Shown: in pieces, positions 1 through 11,274 of the stretch
Layout: the number at the start of each line of letters is the position of its first letter
How positions within the stretch are numbered: the stretch's first letter is position 1
Source of the DNA: Gyromitra esculenta
Taxonomy: Eukaryota; Ascomycota; Pezizomycetes; Pezizales; Discinaceae
Length of the DNA: 64,000 bases
Direction of reading: 5' to 3'
Assembly (NCBI GenBank): GCA_038503075.1
Contig: JBCAML010000007.1
Span: 62,001 to 126,000 of the forward strand
Position numbers and translations under genes: made by a program
The notes under the pieces: generated by a model
Seen by the model: the letters and a program-made list of their open reading frames with translations, nothing else
Told to the model about the DNA's origin: nothing
Databases searched by the model: none

Positions 1-112
1 CGCCGCCTCTCCCCCCTCGTTTTTCTGCCTTCGATGCAGCAGACTCAGTTGAGTCTTTAAACTAGTTCAACCAGAGTCGCCTTGTGACCCTGCTCTGGTT
101 CGTTTTTCTTCT

Positions 113-2100
113 TTGTCAGCGTTCTCTATTTCTGGGTTTTCAGTGTCGGATGTGTGTGTGGAGGATAATTTGGATGGTGAACACTTTGTAATTTCTTGTA
201 ATATTTCCCACCAAAATAAAATCATAAAAACACACGCACTTCTAGACACCGGGGCCTCAGGGTTCGCATTCATTGATGAAAACTTCATGCTTCACCATTC
301 CCTACCCATGTCTCCTCTAAAAACTCCCCGCCAATTAGAAGTCATCAACGGACGGACAATTGCCTCAGGAGATATTACAAATCTTTGCCACCTAGAGCTT
401 TCCATCCAACAGCACACTGAGAAAGCCCCTTCTTTGTCACCAAGCTAGCCATTACCCCCTGTGCTCGGTATCCCTTGGATGAACCTCCACGACGTTCACC
501 TACAGTTTGCCAACAAAAGCATTGAATTCAATTCTGAATTCTGCACCACCCACTGTGCCCCCAAGCAACCCGTCGTCTCAGCCGCCGCCATTCCCCTCCA
601 AAGAAAGCTTAAACGCCGCTTTATCGGCGCAGCTAGCTTCCGCATGCTCGCCAGGAAAAAAGGTATCCAAGTGTATTATATGTCCCTCTATGAGATCAAT
701 AAAGTCCTCGATAGCAAAACCACAAAAGAGAGTGAGGCAACGAATACCCGCCGAGTACCACGGTTATCTAGATATGTTTGACAAAGCTAAAGCTCAAGGA
801 CTCCCCCGACGACCCTATGACCACAAGATCACCCCGCAAGAAGGCAAAACCACCATTCGGCCCACTCTACGCATGTCACGAGATGAACTTCTAGTTCTCA
901 AGAAGTATATTGAAGACAACTTAGAAAAAGGGTTTATCCGTGCCAGTTCATCTTCCGCCGCTTCCTCAGCCCTCTTCGCCGCCAAACCCGATTGCTCTCC
1001 GCCTTTGTGTCGATTACCGCGCCTTAACGCTCTCACGGTTAAAGACCGATATACTTCCCCCGATCAAAGAAACCTTGGATCGCCTTGCAAAAGCTCAGTG
1101 GTACTCCAAACTCGATCTCCGTGACGGCTTCCACCAAATTCGTATCGCCGAAGGGGCTTTTAAGAATGGAAAACAGCCTTTCGAACCCGATATGGCTTGT
1201 ATGAATACATGGTAATGCCATTCGGCCTCACTAACGCCCGAACCTTCCAACGTTTCGTTAACGACTCCCTTCGAGAATACCTGACCTATTCTGCACAGCG
1301 TATCTCGACGATATCCTGATCTATAGTGATACCCTAGCAGAACACAAAGTGCACGTCAAACAAGTCCTCGACGCCCTTAAAGCCAATAACATTCTTCTCA
1401 AACCTGAGAAGTGTGAATTCCATGTTCAATCGATAAAATACCTCGCCTAATCCTTACGCCTGAAGGAATCAAGATGGACGAGGACAAGGTCAAAGCGGTG
1501 CGCGACTGGAACCGGCCCAAATGCGTCAAGGATGTACAAGCCTTCCTAGGATTCGCAAACTTCTATCGAAGATTTATTCTGTGATTTTCTCGCCTGGCTG
1601 CCCCTCTCATCGCCTTTACAAAAAAAGGCATCACTTTCGAATTCGACTGTCGGTTCGAACTCGCATTCGAAGCTCTAAAAGACGCCTTCACCAAAGTTCT
1701 CGTACTCATCCATTTCGATCCCCGAAAGAAGATTTTTGTGAATCAGATGCATCTGACTTCGTCTCCTGGTGTTTCTCCCAACTTGATGATAACGGCGCGC
1801 TTCACCCCGCGCATTCTTTTCAAAAAACACTCACCCGCTGAGTGCAATTATGAAATTTATGACAAGGAACTCCTACCATCATTCGTTGTTTCGAGGAATG
1901 GAGACCAGAACTCGAAGCGCTCAGAACTACCCATCTCCGTTATTACCGATCACAAAAACCTGGAGTATTTTATGACAACAAAACAGCTCAACCGAAGACA
2001 AGTCGATGGGCAGAATACCTCGCGTTTGACTTCGTGATCACCTACCGACCAGGAGTACAGGGAGGAAAGCCAGACGCACGACTCGGAGATCAGGAGATCT
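113..2100 (+). pseudogene. gypsy pol: protease - reverse transcriptase - RNase H, frameshifted
   Basis: The protease active site DTGAS lies near 246-260. The frame is lost near 456, picks up again at LGIPWMNLHDV, shifts again near 775 and near 1000, and the RT catalytic block [10 protein letters not shown] (about 1301-1330) lies in yet another frame with stops shortly after. The RNase H stretch (about 1735-2035) is split over two frames. Each piece is clearly recognisable, so the decay is recent enough to keep motifs but sufficient to kill the polyprotein. Frame changes are small indels scattered along the region rather than one large deletion. Confidence 0.88.
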
Positions 2101-2440
2101 CCCTGAAGAAGGGGATGAAAGACTACAACACCAACATCGTAGTCTGCGAGAAGAACCTGACCCTGCAAGTTTGTTTTCTTCTTTGAAGAAACGAACCCGC
2201 TGAATTGATGCCCCCTCGAAACCCTAATTAACCCTGATATATTGCTGACCCATTCCCACAAAAAATTCTATTAGCACTCAAGAATGGCGAACATCAATCC
2301 AAGGAAATTACTTTAGGCGATTGTACCGAGTCAAATGGCCATCTTTTCTATCGACAAAAGTTCTATGTCCCCGGCTACGACCCTCTTCCGCTCCTCATCC
2401 TGCAAAGATATCATGACGCCCTCTGCCGGCCACCCGGGAC

Positions 2441-3691
2441 GTGAAAACCTTCGAACTCATCTCTAGACAATTTTATTGGCCTAAAATGAGAGAGTACATT
2501 GGACGATACACCCGAAACTGCCATACTTGCCGACGAGCAAAGCCTAATACACTGCATCTACACGGCGTCCTCAAACCCCTTCCAATCCCTAACCGCCCCT
2601 GGGAAGAACTATCGATGGACTTCGTCACTGGCCTTCCCGAATCCAATGGTTTCAATGCAATAATGGTCGTAGTAGATAGACTGTCGAAAATGCGGCACCT
2701 GATCCCTTGTAACACCACCGTTAATGCCGAACAAACGGCAGAACTATACCTTCAAAACGTCTGGAAACTACACGGATTACCTTCCCATATTACTTCCGAC
2801 CGAGGAACGCAGTTTACTGCAAAGTTTTGGAAATCCCTTTGCCAACGCCTGAATATTTCCGCTCGTATGTCCACGTCTTTCCACCCAGAAACAGATGGCC
2901 AAACCGAGCGTCTTAACGCCGTAATGGAACAATACCTCCGTTGCTACGTGTCCTACCAGCAAGACGATTGGTCGAAGTGGCTACCTATTGCCGAATTTGC
3001 CGCCAATAATCAAGAATCTGCTAGCACCAAGGCTACACCTTTCTTCGCAAATTACGGCTATCATCCCCGATTCGATACTTCTATCGTCTCTAGTGACCGC
3101 TCCCCTCAGACCCTCAACGCCAATGACTTTGCCTCCAAGATGGAAGAACTCAGGGATTTTCTACGAGTACAGATGAAAACTGCTCAAGATGTCTTCGAAT
3201 CAAGTACAAACCGACGTCGCACTCCTGCTCCTTCATTCAAAATTAGAGATGAAGTCTTTATTTCTATGAAGAACATGAGGACAACAAGGAACTCGAGAAA
3301 GTTAGACTGGAAATGGAGCGGCCCATTTCCAATTAAACGAATAATCTCAAAGATACGCCATGAAGTGGAGCTACCAACGTCAATGAAGTATCATCCGGTA
3401 TTTCACGTTTCACTAATCAAGGCTGCTCCTGTTGACCCACTTCCGGGTCAAATTATTCCACCACCACCCCCGGTCCAAGTCAATGTCCACGAAGAATATC
3501 TCGTCGAAAGGATCTTGGCTTCTCGCATTCGCCATGGAAAACTGCAATACCCATTGAATGGACAGGTTACGCCCTACCTACGCGAACCAGCTGATTATCA
3601 CGAAGAGACTGAAGCAGTGGACGCCTTCCACCAACAATATCCGGATAAACCTGGAAGTTTCGTTAGTGTTCGCAGGAGCTCACGGCTATAA
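2441..3691 (+). CDS. gypsy integrase with C-terminal chromodomain-like region (part of pol)
   Basis: An uninterrupted 416-codon frame. It starts with the end of the HHCC zinc-binding domain (FYWPKM, then CHTCRRAKP), followed by the DDE catalytic core: first Asp in SMDFVTGLPES, second in ITSDRGTQF, and the glutamate helix in HPETDGQTERLN. After it comes the GPF-type segment (WSGPFPIKRI) and HPVFHVSLIK, then a chromodomain-like end beginning EEYLVERILASR. That chromodomain looks damaged: the usual KW-KGY core after the LQY is replaced by PLNGQ. The first residue shown is not a natural start; the protein would be cut from a longer polyprotein. Integrase would insert new cDNA copies, and the chromodomain would steer them to chromatin marks. 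Confidence 0.9.
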   Translation: MKTFELISRQFYWPKMREYIGRYTRNCHTCRRAKPNTLHLHGVLKPLPIPNRPWEELSMDFVTGLPESNGFNAIMVVVDRLSKMRHLIPCNTTVNAEQTAELYLQNVWKLHGLPSHITSDRGTQFTAKFWKSLCQRLNISARMSTSFHPETDGQTERLNAVMEQYLRCYVSYQQDDWSKWLPIAEFAANNQESASTKATPFFANYGYHPRFDTSIVSSDRSPQTLNANDFASKMEELRDFLRVQMKTAQDVFESSTNRRRTPAPSFKIRDEVFISMKNMRTTRNSRKLDWKWSGPFPIKRIISKIRHEVELPTSMKYHPVFHVSLIKAAPVDPLPGQIIPPPPPVQVNVHEEYLVERILASRIRHGKLQYPLNGQVTPYLREPADYHEETEAVDAFHQQYPDKPGSFVSVRRSSRL

Positions 3692-4170
3692 GGAGATTTT
3701 CATGATAACTGTTTTCGTTTGCTCACAGACAGCATGCGCTGTTGTGTCACGTTGTCGTTCTTTATGTTTCTCGTGCTCACAGAATGAAGTTAAGCTTTGT
3801 CATCGAGCGAGTTGGATTACAGATATGTCGTTTTAATTCCCTCTTGTTGTACTTTTCCTTCTTCTTTCTTTAAGAACGTCTTCTGTAAGACACTCTGTAT
3901 TTTACAATACAAACCTCTGCTATACCTCATAACCTTTCGCTGTCGCCGTTCTCAAGTCCTCTATACTCGAACACTTCGTAGCCTGTGAATCTCAGAACAC
4001 TCTCGTCGCATGCTTTCTCTTCAAGAAGACCGCTTATCTCGATACCCGAGAGCTTGAAGCGAAAAACCTCGCCCTCGAGATTCAACCATCGAAGAAAATA
4101 ACAAAACCAACAACCTGACCCCGATTCCTTCCCTAAGTTAATCCATGAAATCATGAGTAGAGGACGACAT
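3692..4170 (+). other. possible 3' non-coding end / LTR of the gypsy element
   Basis: Directly after the integrase stop comes a non-coding stretch rich in pyrimidine runs, with a segment resembling an LTR R-region (CTGTATTTTACAATAC near 3894). This is where a 3' LTR is expected. The 5' LTR lies outside the window, so no second copy is available to define the ends, and no clear TG...CA border could be fixed. Treat as a position-based guess. Confidence 0.25.
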
Positions 4171-4980
4171 GTTGATCGAGGTAAGAAGTTCTTTTTATTG
4201 CGGGTATCTTCGTTTTTGCGCAGGTAGTCGGAAGTAACAAAGCTGCTATGGGATTCTTTAAATGGAATCCTCCGGGCTCATAACCTTTTGAAAACAAGTA
4301 GATAGTGTAGTGAATAAATGACTATTTCGATAATGATCTAACTATAAAACTCCTCCGTTATATACTCTTTGTTCCTCATACAATAATCTCGTTATAAGAA
4401 AATATGCCCGTCGGGTAAATAGAAAAGAGATCCTCCGTCGGCCCAACATCCATCCGTGTTACTCTGTATGTTTAGTACAATAGTATTGTAGGTGAGAGCA
4501 CCTATTCCAACAGGGTTAAGCCGAGGGATACATGTACTGGTGATCATCACGACATCTCTGCGAAGTATCACGTCTCTATCCGCACATTACCGTTAATGTA
4601 TGTCAGGAAGCTCTTCCGTGCGCGTGGGGAACACGGCATTCAAGGGCTTATGCGTTCACCGCACATGCGCAAAGATTAGTTACACGCGTTTTCCTAGTGA
4701 CGGTGCTGAATACTTAGATGCAATTACGGGTTATAATATTGATAATAGAAGGTTGTGTTAGGGTTAGGGTTCATTGTATGGGTATTCCGGGTTCCAAGGG
4801 TCCTAGTAATCAAGTAGATATTTATTTATTTATTTATAACATATGCCAAAGAACCAATCATCATTTTTTTCTCACAGACCGCATTTCCGCAATGCTGGGC
4901 GTCCAATTTCTCTCCCCAAATTGGTAAACACCTTTGACTCTGCTATTCCATACATGCAGCTCTCCCTCCAGCATGAGGAC
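4171..4980. other. intergenic, no gene seen
   Basis: About 800 bases with no coding signal. It holds a double telomere-type repeat (TTAGGGTTAGGGTT at 4758-4771) and a short TTTA microsatellite near 4821-4839. Confidence 0.6.
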
Positions 4981-5929
4981 TTAAAATGGTAAAATTGCGC
5001 CGTTATAGTTCCTCAGTACAACATCGTCACTTGGCGTCAATCCCTCAACGACAGTCAACATTCCCTTGATTGATACGTCTGCTGTAATGTCTGCTGCCGA
5101 AGTACCCATATCCGTTTGCACCTGAGGTCGTCAAACTAGTTAGCAATAGCTCTCAAGTGATTACTACGGGCAGGATTCTCAAAACTTACCCAACCGGGGT
5201 GAATCGGTGTGACTGTGAATCCTTCAGGCTTCAGGTGTCCAGCCCAAGACTAGAGGGCAGCAAAGGGCGGATCAGTAACCATTACACTCAAAAGTAATCC
5301 ACAGGAGGTCCTTAATTTACTAGGGCTGTCATGGATAAAGCTGCCTTGGTGGTTGAATAAACCATATTGTGCTTGTTGCTAGGTCCGTGCCAGCTACCGC
5401 CTTCAACGAGAACCTTTTGTCCCATCCCCATCGCGGCAAGCGACCCCATCAGAGAGCTCATGAAGATGATCTTCTTTGTCTGCTTCTTGCGGAGAAGCGG
5501 AAGAAGTTCTTGGATGACGGCCGTTTGGGCAACAACGTTGATTTTCAGATCCTCCAGGAATCCTTCCGGGGAAACTTCGCTCGGAAGAACTTCTTGGTTA
5601 TCTACTCCCGCATTCTAATCTCTCTTATTTAGCATATTTCCCACAGCCATAAAAAATGATGGGGGAACCGAGTTACACACGTTCCATAGGATGTCTACGC
5701 CGTCGGGCGCGATCTTTGAAACCTCTTCCGCGAATTTTGGAATGGAGCTCAGATCAGAAACGTCTAGATTAACGACAGTAACATTCGGGAGAGCGCTAAG
5801 CTCAGTAGCAGCGGTAGGTTTGCGTGCTGTGCCGATGACTTGGGTATTTGGCTGAGACGAGTATGCTCTGGCCAACTCAAGGCCGAGTCCACGGTTGGCA
5901 CCAGTGATTACGATTGTTTTGACAGACAT
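4981..5929 (-). CDS. short-chain dehydrogenase/reductase (SDR), C-factor/sniffer-like, four exons
   Basis: Exons on the minus strand: 5681-5929, 5321-5614, 5190-5249 and 4981-5121; introns of 66, 71 and 68 nt, all GT...AG. The joined frame is 744 nt, 247 residues, the normal size of a classical SDR. The NAD(P) motif TGANRGLG is at residues 9-16. The first intron falls exactly inside the NNAG structural motif (DILWN|NAGV, residues 83-87). Catalytic Ser is in FMSSLMG (about 136-137) and the YxxxK pair is Tyr169/Lys173 (VYSTTKAAL). IHPGW followed by VQTDMG is the usual substrate-loop start. It should be a soluble NAD(P)-dependent oxidoreductase; the substrate cannot be told. A TATA-like run at 6060-6071 lies upstream. 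No damage seen. Confidence 0.93.
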
Positions 5930-7877
5930 GGTAGCGATTTTCGAGTGATGGTCAATGGTGAGCTTAACTGGAGGCTATTTAACTTGTTTATGTGTAAGGG
6001 TTTTGCTGCTTGTGGTTGTTCTTGGATTGGATTCTTCTTCTACGATTGAAATCCTCACGTATATATATACCCTTCACCAGTCTCCTCATAAGATACGTAG
6101 AAGGAGCCAGAACTCCAGAGAAATCGAATCTGAAAGATTTATAAAAGACAATTAGACATCTGAAATGATTACTCGAGAAGGCTTCAATTTTGAACTTCAG
6201 ACGTGGACAAAATTAAAAAAGCGCCGCTATAGCTACTGAGTAAAGCGGAAAGTTCAGTAATCCAACCATTAATATTTAGATGCCGAGGAAGTTAACTAAT
6301 CATCAGAGCAAAGGGCGATTTGATAATCTACCAACATTATATTTCACGTAGTCGAGTAGTAATTATGTCTCGCTTATGGGTTAAACCCGAGCTAGGAGTC
6401 GGATTCTAACACTTTCCAGCAAATACAAGCTTAAGTACATGCCCTAGTTTGGTGAGGATTACAACAAGTGCTCCGACAGACCTGATCACGACGGCCACAG
6501 CTGCAGTGCAAACAGCACTACCAGAGATTGTGCTGCTTTACCAAGGAGTGTTCCCTGTAATCCATAGGTATGCAATGACAAACATGTGTGCGATGACAAA
6601 CATGCATGCGCGATACAATAGTCCGAGTTAGCCCTGAGTGCTGTATCGAACGGAGTTGGTTGTAAAGTCTCTGGACGCGCAAAACCCTAACCCATATCCC
6701 TCCCCTATCTTCCTAAAACATCCATTGGTAACTGGAGGCCAGTAGACTGTCCGGGCCCCGAATGCCTTTGATTTACTATCAACTTGTGGTTTTGAACCTT
6801 CCAAGATTCAGTTCGCCCCACCTATGGCCGCAAGGGTCGGGGTCTCAGGCTGCTGGCGCGACTTTCGAGCCCTCCCTAGGCCTTCTCGCCCCATAAGCAT
6901 GGTTTACTCTTCAGTAAAAACACTCTCTTGCCAACTAACAAATCTTATGTATATGTATTTTACTGTGATATCTTCTACCTGGCTTAATGATTACTGATGC
7001 TTTGGTATTCTGGGTTAGGGTTCGTTTACTAATTGATGCTAACCATAAATGGTAACGACAGCAACGTTCTACAGACCACTCTGTTGCCAACATTCGGGGC
7101 GTTATGACGTGCGCGTAAGTAAGATCGGACGAATATCTGTGAGTAACAGAGCATAGATGCCCACTTATATAGAGCACAAGATACCCTGTACAAAAGTAGG
7201 CCGACACCTACATACTTAGGGTTTCCTAAGGGTGTGAATGAAAAATCTATCTATCTATCTAGGGTTTCCTAAGGGTGTGTTTGTGGGTTAGGGTTGGGAG
7301 TTATGAATGCCAAATTTCCCTCTAGTAGGAGATTATCTCCTACGGTGGCGTTTGGGAATATGGGAAGTAATAGATTTTTAACTCGTGATAAATGTACTAC
7401 AATCAACGGTTGAATGTACCGAATGAATGAATGAATAAATGAATACATAATGATATGACCTTTTACAGTATGCTAACACCAGATGTTGACGCTTCCTAGG
7501 CACTATTAGATCTCTGAGCTTCTTAGCTATGGTGATAAACCGAGTAGTACCATTAAATGGGGCCCTGCCAGGCTGGCCCTAGCTCAGGTTCGGGGAGCTG
7601 GTTGGGCCAAGGTGGACGGCCTATTAAAAGGCCTGCCAGGGCCTACTTAGTTATCTCTCAAACCCCTTTAGCCCTCAGCGAGTGAAGGGTTCTGTTATAA
7701 TTATCGATAAAGAACCACAGTATCTTAATTGTATGTTTGAATTGAATATATAGACAAAACACCAGATGCGATTCAATTGGCTAATTTGATCTTCAATAAA
7801 GCCACCTCCTGTACGTCTAAACCATGGCCCCGTCTCTATCCGACTATACAAACCCCAGAATCATGCACAAGACTCTA
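5930..7877. other. intergenic with telomere-like motifs and short tandem repeats
   Basis: No gene recognised. The stretch holds three telomere-type 9-mers (near 6683, 7012 and 7285), a directly repeated 20-mer at 7217-7236 and 7260-7279 separated by a short ATCT run, and a (GAAT)n run at 7421-7444 that resembles the tail of a non-LTR element. Confidence 0.6.
6058..6072 (-). promoter_or_regulatory. TATA-like box upstream of the SDR gene
   Basis: An alternating TA run about 130 nt before the start codon at 5929, in the sense of the minus-strand gene. Position and sequence suit a fungal core promoter; no other evidence. Confidence 0.35.
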
Positions 7878-9406
7878 TTACGTAGACCCAACCACGGCGT
7901 TGAAGTTGACCCTTCCGCTCGCCGGGCAGTTGTTTGTAATCGGAGCTGGGCCCGTGGCAGTCTTGCCATTGATGCTGACCACAACGTTTCCAGTACGGCC
8001 ATCGAACGGCAACTCCACAAACTTCATTCCCGCCGCAACGGAGAAGGTCTGGCCCGAGCCGCCGATCTGGACCGAGACGGTGGTGGGGGAGTTGGAAGCG
8101 GTGATGACAAACACGCTATCGCGGACACAGTTCGCAGCGGATCCACCAGAGCCACTCTGGTCGCAAGTGGTGCCGCCGTCGCTGCAGACGTTCTTGGGAG
8201 TATTGCGGTACCAGAACACTGCGCCCTCGTTGGCGATGGGGATGTTGCGTGTCCCCGCCTTGTACGCATCGATGTAGTAGGGGAGACTGAATCTCCAGGC
8301 GTCGTGAGGCATACCGTTGACATAAACCTCAGCTCCCGGGACGATCCCTTGGGAGCGGATAGGGCCGATGTAGTGCGATTCACCATAGTCGTTCCAGGTA
8401 ATAATCTACTCGTAAGGCTGTTTAGCATGTCTCTATCACGAAAACTATTTCTTCGAGTGAGTGCTAACCTCGACGAATTGCGGCAGGATATCAAGGACGG
8501 ACTCCCATCGGTCGAACCAGAGCGAATCGCTATCCCAGTTCCAGTTCTTCGAGTACTGGGGGAGGTTGGTGTAAAACCATGGCGAGACAGCCATCATGTA
8601 GGACTTCCCTTGGATAGCACCGATCCAAGCCTGATCAGACTCCGTGGTCTTGTGCGTAGGGCTCCGATCGTGTGGCCAAGCGTCCCATGGAACTATAGCC
8701 AACGATAAATATTAGTTTCAATCGCTGCGAAAAAGAAGCGGGGGTTCTCCCGGGCTCCACTCACACGTTCCGTCAACAACATCCAAGTGCGTAGAGAAGG
8801 CCTGAGGCCCCATAGATGCCCAGTCGGGGACGAGGAATAGCTGCCCAGTGCTTTGCTCGACTTCGGACCACTGCGAAATAAAGTTTGTCCCTTCAAAGGT
8901 CGAGACCATGGGTTTGCCATCAACCTTGAAGTGGGCAGGGCTGTTCTTGTGCGCGTTGATATAATCCGCAACCTCGGAGACAGGCCAGGTTCCGCAGCAA
9001 GCCTAATAAGCGTAATTTATTTAGCCAGACGTCTATTTACGGGATCTATGGGGGGGTTCTTTCAAACAGCACTTACCATATCAAACGAGAAAAACAGCTT
9101 GAAGCCATTTGCCTCAGCTGACTGGAACGCTAACGCGATCTGCTGAGGACCGAAAGAGTCGGCCGGCCCAGCATTAAGGGCAAAACCATCGATATGGGCA
9201 GCTTTTGCAAGCTGGATATCTCTGTTCCAGTCATCGATTGTTTGTCCACTGGTAACACCAAGCTATTGAAATTAGTATATACCAACAAGGCGGTAGTTAG
9301 GGTGTATCGGGCTGCATACCATGTAGTGGGCAAAAACCTCCCTCGCGGCCAACGCAGACAATGGTGCGAGAGCAATAGCGACAAGCAGAGAAGTGAGTGA
9401 ACACAT
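7878..9406 (-). CDS. secreted alpha-1,3-glucanase (mutanase), glycoside hydrolase family 71, five exons
   Basis: Exons on the minus strand: 9320-9406, 9077-9262, 8765-9002, 8469-8692, 7878-8405; introns of 57, 74, 72 and 63 nt. The joined frame is 1263 nt, 420 residues, without a stop. Residues 1-21 form a signal peptide (hydrophobic core LLVAIALAPLSA, cleavage after ALA). REVFAHYM opens the catalytic domain as usual in GH71, followed by GFALNAGP, FKLFFSFDM, VSTFEGTNF, and the family hallmark WNDYGESHYIGP at 249-260, which starts the fifth exon. The C-terminal 110 residues look like a beta-sandwich. No starch/mutan-binding CBM24 tail. It cleaves alpha-1,3-glucan of fungal cell walls, either its own during growth and sporulation or that of other fungi. 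Confidence 0.95.
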
Positions 9407-9562
9407 CTTGGCCAGATGATACTAAAAAGCAGAAAGATCGGAAACCTATCAAAGGCGATGGGCGATTAAAAGAATGGAAATTAAATGAGCGACAAGAAGA
9501 GGATTAAATAAAGAATGGATTTGGGTATGAAGAATAGCTACTTGTCTGTCCGGGGACCGTTG

Positions 9563-9573
9563 CTTTATAAAAC
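9563..9573 (-). promoter_or_regulatory. TATA box upstream of the GH71 gene
   Basis: The sequence TTTTATAAAGC on the minus strand lies about 160 nt before the start codon at 9406, followed by a pyrimidine-rich leader. Fits a core promoter for the glucanase. Confidence 0.4.
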
Positions 9574-10785
9574 CGGGAATGATCAGCTCCCGTAAGCCAC
9601 TCTTGACTACTGGACTGGTCAGTGTTTGGCCAATAATCCTTGGAAATCCTTAATAGCTTCACATGAAAAGAGGGCCCCAACACGGAAGTGCGGCTCGCAG
9701 TGAAGTGCTCCCACCATAATGCAAACTGCACAATGTTAATTAGCCCTCTTGTCCACAAAGCGAAGGTGGTTGCTCGTGAGCTTCTTACCGTTCCAATACC
9801 CGCCTCCGAGGTGGTTTTCAACCTTAATACTAGGGCAGCGGATTTGCAGCCAACAGCGGGGTTCCGGAAGGTCCTTCGCATCATTAGTTGAGTTGCCTTT
9901 TTCGCTTGCCAAGAAGTCAGGGGTTTGAAACCTGCAGAGAATGAGGATCACAGTTAATTTTAGAGTTCCATGTGCTGCCGGACTGGTGGTACACCTGCAG
10001 GCAATGTTGAGTTACAGGGATCGGGGCTGTAGAGCCTTTGTAGTCTCTCACACAACGTGTGCTTTGCAATGGCTGGCCGATTCAACTAATCGATGGCGAA
10101 GGAAGTAGTTCAAGCGGTAGGGCTTGTTGCTTATGGCCAGTGCTTCCACGTATCATCGACATGATCAGGTCATCCTCCCGCTGGACTTAAGTTTGTGGGG
10201 ACATGGCCATGTTTAGTATCCCATAATGGAGTATTTGTGTAACCTGCATTGAATAGTTGGCGCTTGAAACCAACTTTCGAATAGTTATCTGGCTATAGTT
10301 TTCTACACTGTGTTGGGAGATAAATCGGTCATAGGCTCATAATATCGTGTTAGCTGCGCCGTGCCTATAACGTGGCAAAAATTAAATAAAGCTTGGTTAT
10401 GCCATCTCAATACACATACTCCATCAGGTAACGGGTCAATATATCGTTCGGGGGCTATGTTCAGACTTTACCTGTTACCTTTTAGCGAGCAATGATCATA
10501 GCCCACTTCCAAGGGGCTGCTGCTAAGCGCCAGAAAGTTGAATAATTGAATAGCCCATGGCATCTATTTGATTGCGCGCCAACGGACACGAGTTCTCCTT
10601 CTTGCTTTAAAGGGCAGGCGTTTGTGAAGTTTTCCTCACGGCCTTATGTCGCATTCGATTAAGTGAGAACTATCCGTAGCATTGTGAACAAGGGTTGTAG
10701 TCAGGGTCTCACTGATATCCCATTCCATGTAGGGCATGGAAGTTGAGAAATCAGAAAGCTTGGCTTCTACTAAAAGATGAATAGC
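9574..10785. other. intergenic, no gene seen
   Basis: Upstream region of the glucanase gene. Open frames here are short and carry no recognisable domain. No repeat structure noticed. Confidence 0.5.
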
Positions 10786-11274
10786 CTATTCTAGCATTTG
10801 TATGTTTCGTTTAATTAAATTATTCTTGCTTACTTCCCAACCAACACAGCATCTCCTTCGAACTACGTGTAACCAAACCTGAAAAACGCCAAGCTGATCT
10901 CTCAAGCGCTCGGGTGTCTGAAGTATCGCGATCGGACGAACTTGTGTCTTGACATCACTGCCAACTACTGCATATTGGCCCGGATCCCTGCTACGTAGTA
11001 AGATAGGTCTTACGGCTCTACGCAAGCCGCCTGCAGCTGTAGAACTAGTTTCCCAGGAAACCCTAACATAGTCTAGTAGTGACCAATCCGAGCGTGAATT
11101 CAGTTTTACTATAATTTCAACGTGAAGATCGACGGCAGCTATGGGTAGGGGTATACGGAACTTTGGGTTACCGGTCTCGAATACCCTGTGTACTCGCACT
11201 TCTAAAAAGAATTGACCGATTGCGACAACGCAACCAGGGTGACCACATTCAGGTTTAGTTTTCCAGCCCACCAT
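10786..11274 (-). CDS. hypothetical 162-aa protein (doubtful)
   Basis: A single 162-codon frame in otherwise stop-rich DNA. The protein begins with a Cys/His-containing stretch (PECGHPGC), then alternates beta-type segments (FFLEVRVHRVF, AVDLHVEIIVKL, DYVRVSWETS) with arginine-rich parts. I do not recognise a family. The length is above what chance gives easily in this AT-rich stretch and the amino-acid mix looks protein-like, but there is no promoter, homology or neighbour support. The last 20 residues may be read-through into an intron or flanking DNA. Confidence 0.3.
   Translation of the reverse strand: MVGWKTKPECGHPGCVVAIGQFFLEVRVHRVFETGNPKFRIPLPIAAVDLHVEIIVKLNSRSDWSLLDYVRVSWETSSTAAGGLRRAVRPILLRSRDPGQYAVVGSDVKTQVRPIAILQTPERLRDQLGVFQVWLHVVRRRCCVGWEVSKNNLIKRNIQMLE

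Larger units (their letters stand above)
1..3700 (+). mobile_element. Ty3/gypsy LTR retrotransposon (chromovirus type), 5'-truncated by window edge, degenerate
   Basis: Read in order on the plus strand, this stretch holds the pol domains of a Ty3/gypsy element: an aspartic protease (LLDTGAS), reverse transcriptase ([38 protein letters not shown]), RNase H (ESDASDF, ITDHKNLEYF), then integrase with a C-terminal chromodomain-like end. The order protease-RT-RNase H-integrase and the chromodomain place it with the fungal chromoviruses (MAGGY/Tf1 type). Gag and the 5' LTR would lie before base 1. The reading frame is broken by several shifts between about 450 and 2100, so the copy cannot make a full polyprotein. 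Identification is sure; exact 3' boundary is not. Confidence 0.93.

Noticed and set aside
7824..8708. 294-codon open frame on the plus strand
   Set aside because: It lies antisense to exons 4-5 of the GH71 gene, whose minus-strand frame carries the family motif; the plus-strand translation has no recognisable content.
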